Shown here in pieces: positions 1-12,909 of a stretch of DNA of 64,000 nucleotides. The translations under genes were made by a program, and so were the position numbers. Source of the DNA: Eledone cirrhosa (taxonomy: Eukaryota > Mollusca > Cephalopoda > Octopoda > Eledonidae); the NCBI GenBank assembly GCA_964016885.1, contig OZ024743.1, forward strand, positions 126,724,919-126,788,918, in the 5' to 3' direction. The notes beneath the pieces were generated by a model that was not told where the DNA came from, made no database searches, and saw only the letters and a program-made list of their open reading frames with translations. Position 1 is the first letter of the stretch. The number at the start of each line of letters is the position of its first letter.

Positions 1-434
1 TGCCACAGTCAAAAGGAGCAAGCAGCGTCCTTCTTCCTGGAGTTCAATGTAGAGTGTGAGCACGAGCAAAATACACAAGAAATTTGGTGTTTTGTCCCTG
101 TGAAGTGACCGTTTTCAGTATCCTTAAATGATACAACACATTGGGTAAGGCTTCTTTTGATTTCACTAAGTGGTTATTTCTACCATAAACACACACTTAC
201 ACATATATACAAAGTCGAACATATATATAGTTAGCACATATGTAATGAATGCACATGTATTAATTCTCGTGTACAATACACGAACAATACGTGAACATCT
301 CGATATATCATAGAGGGAGGACAAGGAGAAAAAATGACAGAAGTCTGCAAACAAAAAAATTAAAGCAACATCTTTGGGGCACACAAAGACTTTCTATTGT
401 TTAGAATCTTAAAATGAGGCATCCGCCTGCACAG

Positions 435-506
435 GCCTCGGTGGTGTAATGGCTAGCATGGTTGCATTACAAGCAGTTGATCCGTTTTCAACTCTCGGCC
501 GACGCA
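435..506 (+). pseudogene. Decayed tRNA-Gly-like copy, array A unit 1, anticodon TAC
   Basis: 72 nt matching the consensus at both ends. The loop is ATTACAA, so the anticodon would be TAC, and the T arm (ccgttttcaactctcgg) no longer pairs. The A box is changed too (tgtaatggct). Confidence 0.7.
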
Positions 507-1470
507 TAGGTTTAGTGTTTGATGGAAGAGCTTTGTCTTTTTAATCATAACATTGTATATATAATTAAAATAAGAGAGAGAAAAAACAGGGGTTAAAAAC
601 GTCAAATTCTACTACATCAGTTGCGAAATATATCTCAGATACATCTCGTGAACCAAATGACAAACGGCGTACTTTACATTCCGAGATCAAATCCCACCAG
701 TTATGTCGTTGATATTTATTTGTGATACCATATGCAAGATGGATAACGTGAAGTCGGGGATAATCGCGGAATTTCTCTGTTTACACAAAAGTCCAAGTGA
801 AAAAAATGGCAACATTTCTACTGGAAACCCAAAGTGGATTGAGGGGACGTAGTAATAGAATCTTGAAACAACTCTAGAATTGTGGGTTGTTAAGAAAAAC
901 AAAAAAAGAAATACAACCCACGTATTAATAATGACATTCCTGATCTCTGACATTTACATGGAGATGAGTAAAAGAAAACGTTAACAAGTCAGGAGGAAAG
1001 GTTGTTTACTATCAGAATTTATCTCAATGTGGCTACCTAGGGTTGAGAGTAGAGTGCTTCCTCGGACATTGGCAATACACAAAGAGAGAAATTCGTCTTT
1101 TATGTTTGCATGTAGCCCAGCTTTTCTCCCACTAACTAATGTAAGTGTTCAGAACTAGAGATCAACTTGTGTCACATAGTTCTCATGCCAGAGAGCAATG
1201 ACAACAGTTGTCTTTTCTGGCTATCAAAAACCTCCGCGTACTAGCCACATAAGAGGGCCTGATTTCTGTATCGAGTGATTTTGAGAAGATAACAAAGACC
1301 ATATAAAATTCTTTGTTATTCCCAATATTTAACATATTTATATATCATACAGATAATAAAACCTATAGAAAACCTGACTGAGTTGAGGGAAAACTTAAAG
1401 CAGTAGCTTTGGTAGACAGAACAATTTTGTATTATTCAATATCTTTAAATGATGGGATAACATCCTAGAG

Positions 1471-1542
1471 GCGTCGGTGGTGTAACGGTTAGCAGGGTTG
1501 CCTTCCAAGCAGTCGATCCGGGTTCGACTCCCGGCCGACGCA
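1471..1542 (+). tRNA. tRNA-Gly (TCC), array A unit 1
   Basis: A 72-nt cloverleaf. The acceptor pairs GCGTCGG with CCGACGC, followed by discriminator A. The anticodon loop CTTCCAA gives TCC and sits on a 5-bp stem that includes wobble pairs. The T arm is CCGGG-TTCGACT-CCCGG. The A box (tggtgtaacgg) and B box (ggttcgactcc) match the Pol III consensus. TTTTT follows directly at 1543-1547 as a terminator. The only change from the locus consensus is T25 to G, which weakens the D stem. It would read GGA codons and, by wobble, GGG. Confidence 0.85.
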
Positions 1543-2319
1543 TTTTTAATGTACTTTTTTTATATAGACATTCTTCAATAAGATTTTTCTTATTTTATTT
1601 TCACAACGATTTCTACTGCATGTGACATGTCTAACGTTTCAGACTACCTATATCTGCCTAAATATCAAGTATAAGTAAGAAAACTATATTGAGAACAGAA
1701 TAATTCGGCACCCTCAGTTGGACAGCATATCTCTGCTATATCTTGAAGACTTGAGGTAAAACTGTGTACTTTACATTCCGATATGAAATCACGCAACTGA
1801 TGATTTTCATATTAAAGAGACAAAAAAGATGATATAAAAACGGGTTTTATCGAGAGATTTCTCTACTTGCTCCCTGCTTGCTCTCTGCCACAGTCAAAAG
1901 GAGCAAGCAGCGTCCTTCTTCCTGGAGTTCAATGTAGAGTGTGAGCACGAGCAAAATACACAAGAAATTTGGTGTTTTGTCCCTGTGAAGTGACCGTTTT
2001 CAGTATCCTTAAATGATACAACACATTGGGTAAGGCTTCTTTTGATTTCACTAAGTGGTTATTTCTACCATAAACACACACTTACACATATGTACAAAGT
2101 CGAACATATATATAGTTAACACATATGTAATGAATGAACATGTATTAATTCCCGTGTACAATACACGAACAATACGTGAACATCTCGATATATCATAGTG
2201 GGAGGACAAGGAGAAAAAATGACAGAAGTTTGCAAACAAAAAAATTAAAGCAACAGCTTTGGCGCACACAAAGACTTTCTATTGTTTAGAATCTTAAAAT
2301 GAGGCATCCGCCTGCATAG

Positions 2320-2344
2320 GCGTCGGTTGTGTAATGGCTAGCAT
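2320..2344 (+). pseudogene. Truncated tRNA-Gly-like stub, array A unit 2
   Basis: Only the first ~25 nt remain. Sequence jumps from the first gctagcat to the flank that normally follows gacgcat, consistent with deletion between two 'gcat' repeats. Confidence 0.7.
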
Positions 2345-3308
2345 AGGCTTAGTTTTTGATGGAAATGCTTTGTCTTTTTAATCATAACATTTCTTTGATT
2401 TTTATATATAATTCAAATAAGGTCAGGGGTTAAAAACGTCAAATTCTTCTACATCAGTTGCGAAATATATCTCAGACACATCTCGTGAACCAAATGACAA
2501 ACGGCGTAATTTACATTCCGAGATCAAATCCCAACAGTTCCATCGTTGATATTTATTTGGGATACCATATGCAAGATGGATAACGTGAAGTCGGGGATAA
2601 TCGCGGAATTTCTCTGTTTACACAAAAGTCCAAGTGAAAAAAATGGCAACATTTCTACTGGAAACCCAAAGTGGATTGAGGGGACGTAGTAAGAGAATCT
2701 TGAAGCAACCCTAGAATTGTGGGTTGTTAAGAAAAACAAAAAAAAGAAATACAACCCACGTATTAATAATGAAATCCTTGATCTCTGACATTTACACGGA
2801 GATGAGTAAAAGAAAACGTTAAAAAGTCAGGAGGAAAGGTTGTTTACTATCAGGATTTATCTCAATGTGGCTACCTAGGGTTGAGAGTAGAATGCCTCCT
2901 CGGACATTGGCAACACACAAAGAGAGAAATTCGTCTTTTATGTTTGCATGTAGCCCAGCTTGTCTCCCACTAACTAATGTAAGTGTTCAGAACTAGAGAT
3001 CAACTTGTGTCACATAGCTCTCATGCCAGTGAGTAATGAGAACAGTTGTCTTTTCTGGCTATCAAAAACCTCCTCGTACCAGCCACATAACCGGGTCTGA
3101 TTTCTGTATCGAGTGATTTTGAGAAGATAACAAAGACCATATAAAATTCTTTGTTATTCCCAATATTTAAAATATTTATATATCATACAGATAATAAAAC
3201 GTATAGAAAACCTGACTGAGTTGAGGGAAAACTTAAAGCAGTAGCTTTGGTAGACAGAAAAATTTTGTATTATTCAATATCTTTAAATGATGGTATAACA
3301 TCCCAGAG

Positions 3309-3379
3309 GCGTCGGTGGTGTAACGGTTAGCATGGTTGCCTTCCAAGCAGTCGATCCGGTCCGACTCCCGGCCGACGCA
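3309..3379 (+). pseudogene. Pseudo-tRNA-Gly, array A unit 2
   Basis: 71 nt. The acceptor and TCC anticodon are intact, but one base is lost and one changed in the T arm (ccggtccgactcccgg). This destroys the T stem and B box. T5 still follows. Confidence 0.75.
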
Positions 3380-4159
3380 TTTTTAATGTACTTATTTTAT
3401 ATAGACATTCTTCAATAAGATTTTTCTTATTTTATTTTCACAACAATTTCTACTACATGTGACATGTCTAACGTTTTAGACTACCTATATCTGCCTAAAT
3501 ATCAAGTATAAGTAGTTAAGAAAACTATATTGAGAACAGAATAAATCGGCGCTCTCAGTTGGACAGCATATCTCTGCTATATCTTGAAGACTTGAGGTAA
3601 AACGGTGTACTTTATATTCCGATATGAAATAACGCCACTGATAATTTTCATATTAAAGCGACAAAAAGGATGATATAAAAACAGGTTTTATCGAGAGATT
3701 TCTCTACTTGCTCCATGCTTGCTCCCTGCCACAGTCAAAAGGAGCAAGCAGCGTCCTTCTTCCTGGAGTTCAATGTAGAGTGTGAGCACGAGCAAAATAC
3801 ACAAGAAATTTGGTGTTTTGCCCCTGTGAAGTGACCGTTTTCAGTATCCTTAAATAATACAACACATTGGGTAAGGGTTCTTTCGATTTCACTAAGTGTT
3901 TATTTATACCATAAACACACACTGACACATATATACAAAGTCGAACATATATATAGTTAACACATATGTAATGAATCAACATGTATTAATTCTCGTGTAC
4001 AATACATGAACAATACGTGAACATCTCGATATGTCATAGAGGGAGAACAAGGAGAAAAAATGACAGAATTCTGCAAAAAAAAAATTAAAGCAACATCTTT
4101 GGCGCACACAAAGACTTTCTATTGTTTAGAACCTTAAAATGAGGCATCCGCCTGCATAG

Positions 4160-4184
4160 GCCTCGGTGGTGTAATGGCTAGCAT
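4160..4184 (+). pseudogene. Truncated tRNA-Gly-like stub, array A unit 3
   Basis: Same deletion breakpoint as the stub at 2320, so the two units descend from one deleted ancestor. Confidence 0.7.
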
Positions 4185-5147
4185 AGGCTTAGTTTTTGAT
4201 GGAAATGCTTTGTCTTTTTAATCATAACATTTCTTTGATTTTTATATATAATTCAAATAAGGTCAGGGGTTAAAAACGTCAAATTCTACTACATCAGTTG
4301 CGAAATATATCTCAGACACATCTCGTGAACCAAATGACAAACGGGGTACTTTACATTCCGAGATCAAATCCCACCAGTTACGTCGTTGATATTTATTTGG
4401 GATACCATATGCAAAATGGATAACGTGAAGTCGGGGATAATCGCGGAATTTCTCTATTTACTCAAAAGTCCAAGTGAAAAAAATGGCAACATTTCTACTG
4501 GAAACCCAAAGTGGATTGAGTGGACGTAGTAAGAGAATCTTGAAACAACTCTAGAATTGTGGGTTGTTAAGAAAGACAAAAAAAGAAATACAACCCACGT
4601 ATTAATAATGACATGATTGATCTCTGACATTTACACGGAGATGAGTAAAAGAAAACGTTAACAAGTCAGGAGGAAAGGTTGTTTACTATCAGAATTTATC
4701 TCAATGTGGCTACCGAGGATTGAGAGTAGAGTGCTTCCTCGGACATTGGCAATACACAAAGAGAGAAATTCGTCTTTTATGTTTGCATGTAGCCCAGCTT
4801 TTCTCCCACTAACTAATGTAAGTGTTCAGAACTAGAGATCAACTTGTGTCACATAGCTCTCATGCCAGAGAGCAATGACAACAGTTGTCTTTTCTGGCTA
4901 TCAAAACCCTCCGCGTACTAGCCACATAAGAGGGCCTGATTTCTGTATCGAGTGATTTTTAGAAGATAACAAAGACCATATAAAATTCTTTGTTATTCCC
5001 AATATTTAACATATTTATATATCATACAGATAATAAAACCTATAGAAAACCTGACTGAGTTGAGGGAAAACTTAAAGCAGTAGCTATGGTAGAGAGAACA
5101 ATTTTGTATTATTCAATATCTTTAAATAATGGGATAACATCCTAGAG

Positions 5148-5219
5148 GCGTCGGTGGTGTAACGGTTACCATGGTTGCCTTCCAAGCAGTCGATCCGGGT
5201 TCGACTCCCGGCCGACGCA
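5148..5219 (+). tRNA. tRNA-Gly (TCC), array A unit 3
   Basis: Full-length copy with perfect acceptor and T arms, anticodon TCC and an immediate T5 terminator. It differs from the consensus only at G22 to C (ggttaccat). The type 2 genes of array B share this change, which leaves a 3-bp D stem. Confidence 0.86.
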
Positions 5220-6000
5220 TTTTTAATGTACTTTTTTTATATAGACATTCTTCAATAAGATTTTTCTTATTTTATTTTCACAACGATTTCTACTGCATGT
5301 GACATGTCTAACGTTTCAGACTACCTATATCTACCTAAATATCAAGTATAAGTAGTTAAGAAAACTATATTGAGAACAGAATAATTCGGCACCCTCAGTT
5401 GGACAGCATATCTCTGCTATATCTCGAAGACTTGAGGTAAAACTGTGTACTTTACATTCCGATATGAAATAACGCCACTGATGATTTTCATATTAAAGAC
5501 ACAGAAAGAACGATATAAAAACGGGTTTTATCGAGAGATTTCTCTACTTGCTCCCTGCTTGCTCTCTGCCACAGTCAAAAGGAGCAAGCAGCGTCCTTCT
5601 TCCTGGAGTTCAATGTAGAGTGTGAGCACGAGCAAAATACACAAGAAATTTGGTGTTTTGTCCCTGTGAAGTGACCGTTTTCAGTATCCTTAAATGATAC
5701 AACACATTGGGTAAGGCTTCTTTTGATTTCACTAAGTGGTTATTTCTACCATAAACACACACTTACACGTATATACAAAGTCGAACATATATATAGTTAA
5801 CACATATGTAATGAATTAACATGTATTAATTCTCGTGTACAATACACGAACAATACGTGAACATCTCGATATATCATAGTGGGAGGACAAGGAGAAAAAA
5901 TGACAGAAGTCTGCAAACAAAAAAATTAAAGCAACATCTTTGGGGCACACAAAGACTTTCTATTGTTTAGAATCTTAAAATGAGGCATCCGCCTGCACAG

Positions 6001-6072
6001 GCCTCGGTGGTGTAAAGGCTAGCATGGTTGCATTCCAACCAGTTGATCCGTTTTCAACTCTCGGCCGACGCA
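6001..6072 (+). pseudogene. Decayed tRNA-Gly-like copy, array A unit 4
   Basis: Anticodon TCC, but G39 to C breaks the stem. A box reads tgtaaaggc, and the T arm (ccgttttcaactctcgg) is unpaired. Confidence 0.7.
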
Positions 6073-7046
6073 TAGGCTTAGTTTTTGATGGAAATGCTTT
6101 GTCTTTTTAATCATAACATTTCTTTGATTTTTATATATAATTCAAATAAGAGAGGGAAAGGACAGGGGTTAAAAACGTCAATTTCTTCTACATCAGTTGC
6201 GAAATATATCTCAGACACATCTCGAGAACCAAATGACAAACGGCGTACTTTACACTCCGAGAACAAATCCCACCAGTTACGTCGTTGATATTTATTTGTG
6301 ATACCATATGCAAGATGGATAACGTGAAGTCGGGGATAATCGCGGAATTTCTCTGTTTACACAAAAGTCCTAGTGGAAAAAATGGCAACATTTCTACTGG
6401 AAACCCAAAGTGGATTGAGTGGACGTAGTAAGAGAATCTTGAAACAACTCTAGAATTGTGGGTTGTTAAGAAAGACAAAAAAAGAAATACAACCCACGTA
6501 TTAATAATGAAATCCTTGATCGCTGACATTTACGAGGAGATGAGTAAAAGAAAACGTTAACAAGTCAGGAGGAAAGGTTGTTTACTATCAGAATTTATCT
6601 CAATGTGTCTACCTAGGGTTGAGAGTAGAATGCTTCCTCGGACATTGGCAATACACAAAGAGAGAAATTCGTCTTTTATGTTTGCATGTAGCCCAGCTTT
6701 TCTCCCACTAACTAATGTAAGTGTTCAGAACTAGAGATCAACTTGTGTCACATAGCTCTCATGCCAGAGAGCAATGACAACAGTTGTCTTCTCTGGCTAT
6801 CAAAAACCTCCGAGTACTAGCCACATAAGAGGGCCTGATTTCTGTATCGAGTGATTTTGTGAAGATAACAAAGACCATATAAAATTCTTTGTTATTCCCA
6901 ATATTTAACATATTTATATATCATACAGATAATAAAACCTATAGAAAACTTGACTGAGTTGAGGGAAAACTTAAAGCAGTAGCTTTGGTAGACAGAAAAA
7001 CTTTATATTATTCAATATCTTTAAATGATGTGATAACGTCCCAGAG

Positions 7047-7118
7047 GCGTCGGTGGTGTAACGGTTAGCATGGTTGCCTTCCAAGCAGTCGATCCGGGTT
7101 TGACTCCCGGCCGACGCA
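7047..7118 (+). tRNA. tRNA-Gly (TCC), array A unit 4, T-loop variant
   Basis: All stems and the TCC anticodon are kept, and T5 follows. The T loop reads TTTGACT instead of TTCGACT. This changes the nearly invariant C of the T loop (standard C56) and a core B-box base, so both transcription and folding are likely weakened. Could be an early pseudogene. Confidence 0.55.
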
Positions 7119-7890
7119 TTTTTAATGTACTTATTTTATATAGACATTCTTCAATAAGATTTTTTTCTTTTCTTTTCACAGCGATTTCTACTACATGTGA
7201 CATGTCTAACGTTTTAGACTACCTATATCTGCCTAAATATCAAGTATAAGTAGTTAAGAAAACTATATTGAGAACAGAATAATTCGGCACCCTCAGTTGG
7301 ACAGCATATCTCTGCTACATGTCGAAGACTTGAGGTAAAACTGTGTACTTTACATTCCGATATGAAATAACGCCACTGATGATTTTCATATTAAAGACAC
7401 AAAAAGCGACGATATAAAAACGGGTTTTATTGAGAGATTTCTCTACTTGCTCCCTGCTTGCTCTCTGCCACAGTCAAAAGGAGCAAGCAGCACCCTTCTT
7501 CCTGGAGTTCAATGTAGAGTGTGAGCACGAGCAAAATACACAAGAAATTTGGTTTTTTGTGAAGTGACCGTTTTCAGTATCCTTAAATGATACAACACAT
7601 TGGGTATGGCTTCTTTTGATTTCACAAAGTGGTTATTTCTACCATAAACACACACTTACACATATATACAAAGTCGAACATATATATAGTTAACATATAT
7701 GTAATGAATTAACATGTATTAATTCTCGTGTACAATACATGAACAATACGTGAACATCTCGATATATCATTGAGGGAGAACAAGGAAAAAAATGACAGAA
7801 GTCTGCAAAAGAAAATTAAAGCAACATCTTTGGGGCACACAAAGGCTTTCTATTGTTTAGAATCTTAAAATGAGGCATCCGCCCGCATAG

Positions 7891-7962
7891 GCTTCGGTGG
7901 TGTAATGGCTAGCATGGTTGCATTCCAAGCAGTTTATCCGTTTTCAACTCTCAGCCGACTCA
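7891..7962 (+). pseudogene. Decayed tRNA-Gly-like copy, array A unit 5
   Basis: Anticodon TCC. Multiple losses in the variable region and T arm (agtttatccgttttcaactctcag), and the 3' acceptor reads ccgactca. Confidence 0.7.
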
Positions 7963-8861
7963 TAGGTTTAGTTTTTGATGGAAATGCTTTGTCTTTTTAA
8001 TCATAACATTTCTTTGATTTTTATATATAATTCAAATAAGAGAGGGAAAGGACAGGGGTTAAAAACGTCAAATTCTTCTACATCAGTTGCGAAATATATC
8101 TCAGACACATCTCGTGAACCAAATGATAAACGGCGTACTTTACATTCCTAGATCAAATCCCACCAGTTACGGCGTTGATATTTATTCGGGATACCATATG
8201 CAAGATGGATAACGTGAAGTCGGGGATAATCGCGGAATTACTCTGTTTACACAAAAGTCCAAGTGAAAAAAATGGCAATATTTCTACTGGAAACCCAAAG
8301 TGGATTGAGGGGACGTAGTAAGAGAATCTTGAAACAGCTCTAGAATTGTGGGTTGTTAAGAAAAACATAAAAGATATACAACCCGCGTATTAATAATGAC
8401 ATCCTTGATCTCTGACATTTACACGGAGATGAGTAAAAGAAAACGTTAACAAGTCAGGAGGCAAGGTTGTTTACTATCAGAATTTATCTCAATGTGGCTA
8501 CCTAGGGTTGAGAGTAGAATGCTTCCTCGGACATTGGCAATATACAAAGAGAGAAATTCTTCTTTTATGTTTGCATGTAGCCCAGCTTGTCTCCCACTAA
8601 CTAATGTAAGTGTTCAGAACTAGAGATCAACTTGTGTCACATAGCTCTCATGCCAGAGAGTAATGATAATAGTTGTCTTTTCTGGCTATCAAAAACCTCC
8701 GCGTACTAGCCACATAAGAGGACCTGATTTCTGTATCGAGTGATTTTAAGAAGATAACAAAGACCACATAAAATTCTTTGTTATTCCCAATATTTAACAT
8801 ATTTATATATCATACAGAGAAAAAAACGTATTGAAAACCTGACTGAGTTGAGGGAAAACTT

Positions 8862-8920
8862 AAAGCAGTAGCTTTGGTAGTCAGAAAAATGTTGTATTGC
8901 TCAATATATTTAAATGATGG
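8862..8920 (+). promoter_or_regulatory. Conserved 5' flank of array A tRNA-Gly
   Basis: Two blocks before the gene at 8936: near-palindrome aaagcagtagcttt at -74 to -61, and attgctcaatatatttaaat at -40 and onward. The same spacing occurs before array B type 1 genes although the rest of the units differ. Candidate external Pol III promoter elements; function is inferred. Confidence 0.5.
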
Positions 8921-8935
8921 GCTAACATCCCAGAG

Positions 8936-9007
8936 GCGTCGGTGGTGTAACGGTTAGCATGGTTGCCTTCCAAGCAGTCGATCCGGGTTCGACTCCCGGC
9001 CGACGCA
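8936..9007 (+). tRNA. tRNA-Gly (TCC), array A unit 5
   Basis: Exact match to the locus consensus, identical over all 72 nt to the copies at 10829, 25739, 32266, 38812 and 45363. Followed at once by TTTTT. The upstream element aaagcagtagcttt lies 74-61 bp before the gene. Confidence 0.93.
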
Positions 9008-9783
9008 TTTTTAATGTACTTATTTTATATAGACATTCTTCAATAGGATTTTTCTTATTTTATTTTCACAACGATTTCTACTACATGTGACATGTCTAAC
9101 GTTTTAGACTAATCTGCCTAAATATCAAGTATAAGTAGTTAAGAAAACTATATTGAGAACAGAATAATTCGGCACCCTCAGTTGGACAGCATATCTCTAC
9201 TACATCTCGAAGACTTGAGGTAAAACTGTGTACTTTACATTCCGATATGAAATAACGCCACTGATGATTTTCATATTAAAGACACAAAAAGGATGATATA
9301 AAAACGGGTTTTATCGAGAGATTTCTCTACTTGCTCCTTGCTTGCTCTCTGCCACAGTCAAAAAGGAGCAAGCAGCGTCCTTTTTCCTAGAGTTCAATGT
9401 AGAGTGTGAGCACGAGCAAAATACACAAGAAATTTGGTGTTTTGTCCCAGTGAAGTGACCGTTTTCAGTATCCTTAAATGATACAACACATTGGGTATGG
9501 CTTCTTTTGATTTCACAAAGTGGTTATTTCTACCATAAACACACACTTACACATATATACAAAGTCGAACATATATATAGTTAAGACATATGTAATGAAT
9601 TAACATGTATTAATTCTCGTGTACAATACACGAACAATACGTGAACACCTCGATATATCATAGAGGGAGAAAAAGGAAAAAAAATGACAGAATTCTGCAA
9701 AAAAAAATTAAAGCAACATCTTTGTTGGCACACAAAGGCTTTCTATTGTTTAGAATCTTAAAATGAGGCATCCGCCTGCACAG

Positions 9784-9855
9784 GCCTCGGTGGTGTAATG
9801 GCTAGCATGGTTGCATTCCAAGCAGTTGATCCGTTCTCAACTCTCGGCCGACGCA
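9784..9855 (+). pseudogene. Decayed tRNA-Gly-like copy, array A unit 6
   Basis: Anticodon TCC with a good anticodon stem. T arm ccgttctcaactctcgg no longer pairs, and the acceptor has a mismatch at nt 3 (GCC). Confidence 0.7.
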
Positions 9856-10828
9856 TAGGTTTAGTGTTTGATGGAAGAGCTTTGTCATTTTAATCATAAC
9901 ATTCCTTTGATTTTTATATATAATTCAAATAAGAGAGGGAAAGGACAGGGGTTAGAAACGTCAAATTCTACTACATCAGTTGCGAAATATATCTCAGACA
10001 CATCTCGTGAACCAAATGATAAACGGCGTACTTTACATTCCTAGATCAAATCCCACCAGTTACGTCGTTGATATTTATTTGGCATACCATATGCAAGATG
10101 GATAACGTGAAGTCGGGGATAATCGCGGAATTACTCTGTTTACACAAAAGTCCAAGTGAAAAAAATGGCAATATTTCTACTGGAAACCCAAAGTGGATTG
10201 AGGGGACGTAGTAAGAGAATCTTGAAACAGCTCTAGAATTGTGGGTTGTTAAGAAAAACATAAAAGATATACAACCCGCGTATTAATAATGACATCCTTG
10301 ATCTCTGACATTTACACGGAGATGAGTAAAAGAAAACGTTAACAAGTCAGGAGGAAAGGTTGTTTACTATCAGAATTTATCTCAATGTGGCTACCTAGGG
10401 TTGAGAGTAGAATGCTTCCTCGGACATTGGCAATATACAAAGAGAGAAATTCTTCTTTTATGTTTGCATGTAGCCCAGCTTGTCTCCCACTAACTAATGT
10501 AAGTGTTCAGAACTAGAGATCAACTTGTGTCACATAGCTCTCATGCCAGAGAGTAATGATAATAGTTGTCTTTTCTGGCTATCAAAAACCTCCGCGTACT
10601 AGCCACATAAGAGGACCTGATTTCTGTATCGAGTGATTTTAAGAAGATAACAAAGACCACATAAAATTCTTTGTTATTCCCAATATTTAACATATTTATA
10701 TATCATACAGAGAAAAAAACGTATTGAAAACCTGACTGAGTTGAGGGAAAACTTAAAGCAGTAGCTTTGGTAGTCAGAAAAATGTTGTATTGCTCAATAT
10801 ATTTAAATGATGGGCTAACATCCCAGAG

Positions 10829-10900
10829 GCGTCGGTGGTGTAACGGTTAGCATGGTTGCCTTCCAAGCAGTCGATCCGGGTTCGACTCCCGGCCGACGCA
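10829..10900 (+). tRNA. tRNA-Gly (TCC), array A unit 6
   Basis: Identical to the consensus gene. Its unit is nearly identical to the preceding one for well over 1 kb on both sides, so the two are products of a recent tandem duplication. T5 terminator follows directly. Confidence 0.93.
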
Positions 10901-11676
10901 TTTTTAATGTACTTATTTTATATAGACATTCTTCAATAGGATTTTTCTTATTTTATTTTCACAACGATTTCTACTACATGTGACATGTCTAACGTTTTAG
11001 ACTAATCTGCCTAAATATCAAGTATAAGTAGTTAAGAAAACTATATTGAGAACAGAATAATTCGGCACCCTCAGTTGGACAGCATATCTCTACTACATCT
11101 CGAAGACTTGAGGTAAAACTGTGTACTTTACATTCCGATATGAAATAACGCCACTGATGATTTTCATATTAAAGACACAAAAAGGATGATATAAAAACGG
11201 GTTTTATCGAGAGATTTCTCTACTTGCTCCTTGCTTGCTCTCTGCCACAGTCAAAAAGGAGCAAGCAGCGTCCTTTTTCCTAGAGTTCAATGTAGAGTGT
11301 GAGCACGAGCAAAATACACAAGAAATTTGGTGTTTTGTCCCAGTGAAGTGACCGTTTTCAGTATCCTTAAATGATACAACACATTGGGTATGGCTTCTTT
11401 TGATTTCACAAAGTGGTTATTTCTACCATAAACACACACTTACACATATATACAAAGTCGAACATATATATAGTTAAGACATATGTAATGAATTAACATG
11501 TATTAATTCTCGTGTACAATACACGAACAATACGTGAACACCTCGATATATCATAGAGGGAGAAAAAGGAAAAAAAATGACAGAATTCTGCAAAAAAAAA
11601 TTAAAGCAACATCTTTGTTGGCACACAAAGGCTTTCTATTGTTTAGAATCTTAAAATGAGGCATCCGCCTGCACAG

Positions 11677-11748
11677 GCCTCGGTGGTGTAATGGCTAGCA
11701 TGGTTGCATTCCAAGCAGTTGATCCGTTCTCAACTCTCGGCCGACGCA
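11677..11748 (+). pseudogene. Decayed tRNA-Gly-like copy, array A unit 7
   Basis: Same sequence as the copy at 9784, in line with the recent duplication of these units. Confidence 0.7.
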
Positions 11749-12692
11749 TAGGTTTAGTGTTTGATGGAAGAGCTTTGTCATTTTAATCATAACATTCCTT
11801 TGATTTTTATATATAATTCAAATAAGAGAGGGAAAGGACAGGGGTTAGAAACGTCAAATTCTACTACATCAGTTGCGAAATATATCTCAGACACATCTCG
11901 TGAACCAAATGATAAACGGCGTACTTTACATTCCTAGATCAAATCCCACCAGTTACGTCGTTGATATTTATTTGGGATACCATATGCAAGATGGATAACG
12001 TGAAGTCGGGGATAATCGCGGAATTTCTCTGTTTACTCAAAAGTCCAAGTGAAAAAAATGGCAACATTTCTACTGGAAACCCAAAGTGGATTGAGTGGAC
12101 GTAGTAAGAGAATCTTGAAACAACTCTAGAATTGTGGGTTGTTAAGAAAAACAAAAAAAGAAATACAACCCACGTATTAATAATGAAATCCTTGATCTCT
12201 GACATTTACACGGAGATGAGTAAAAGGAAACGTTAACAAGTCAGGAGGAAAGGTTGTTTACTATCAGAATTTATCTCAACGTGGCTACCTATGGTTGAGA
12301 GTAGAATGCTTCCTCGGACATTGGCAATACACAAAGAGAGAAATTCGTCTTTTATGTTTGCATGTAGCCCAGCTTGTCTCCCACTAACTAATGTAAGTGT
12401 TCAGAACTAGAGATCAACTTGTGTCACCTAGCTCTCATGCCAGAGAGTAATGACAACAGTTGTCTTTTCTGGCTATGAAAACCCTCCCCGTATCAGCCAT
12501 ATAACAGGGCCTGATTTCTGTATCGAGTGATTTTGTGAAGATAACAAAGACCATATAAAATTCTTTGTTATTCCCAATATTCAACATATTTATATATCAT
12601 ACAGAGAATAAAACGTATAGAAAACTTGACTGAGTTGAGGGAAAACTTAAAGCAGTAGCTTTGGTAGACAGAAAAATTTTGTATTATTCAAT

Positions 12693-12869
12693 GATTGGCA
12701 GTATCGGTAGAGGGTCGGACGCCATGCTTTCCAGCATAGTTACGTCCCTTTACGATCTGAGTTCAACTCCCGCCGAGGTTGACTTTGCCTTTCATCCTTA
12801 CGGGGTCGATAAAATAAAGTACCAGTAATGCACTGGGTAATTGCTGGCCTTGTGCCTAAAGTAGAAACA
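12693..12869 (+). mobile_element. tRNA-derived SINE (cephalopod type), in array A unit 7
   Basis: tRNA-like head (ggcagtatcggtagagggtc, B-box-like gagttcaactcc), then the cephalopod central block (ctttgcctttcatccttac, ggggtcgataaaataaagta) and a tail ending gtagaaacaatt. Flanked by attattcaat at 12683-12692 and 12870-12879, a target-site duplication. No other array A unit has it, so it inserted after the array had formed. Confidence 0.88.
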
Positions 12870-12909
12870 ATTATTCAATATATTTAAATGATGGGATAAC
12901 ATCCCAGAG

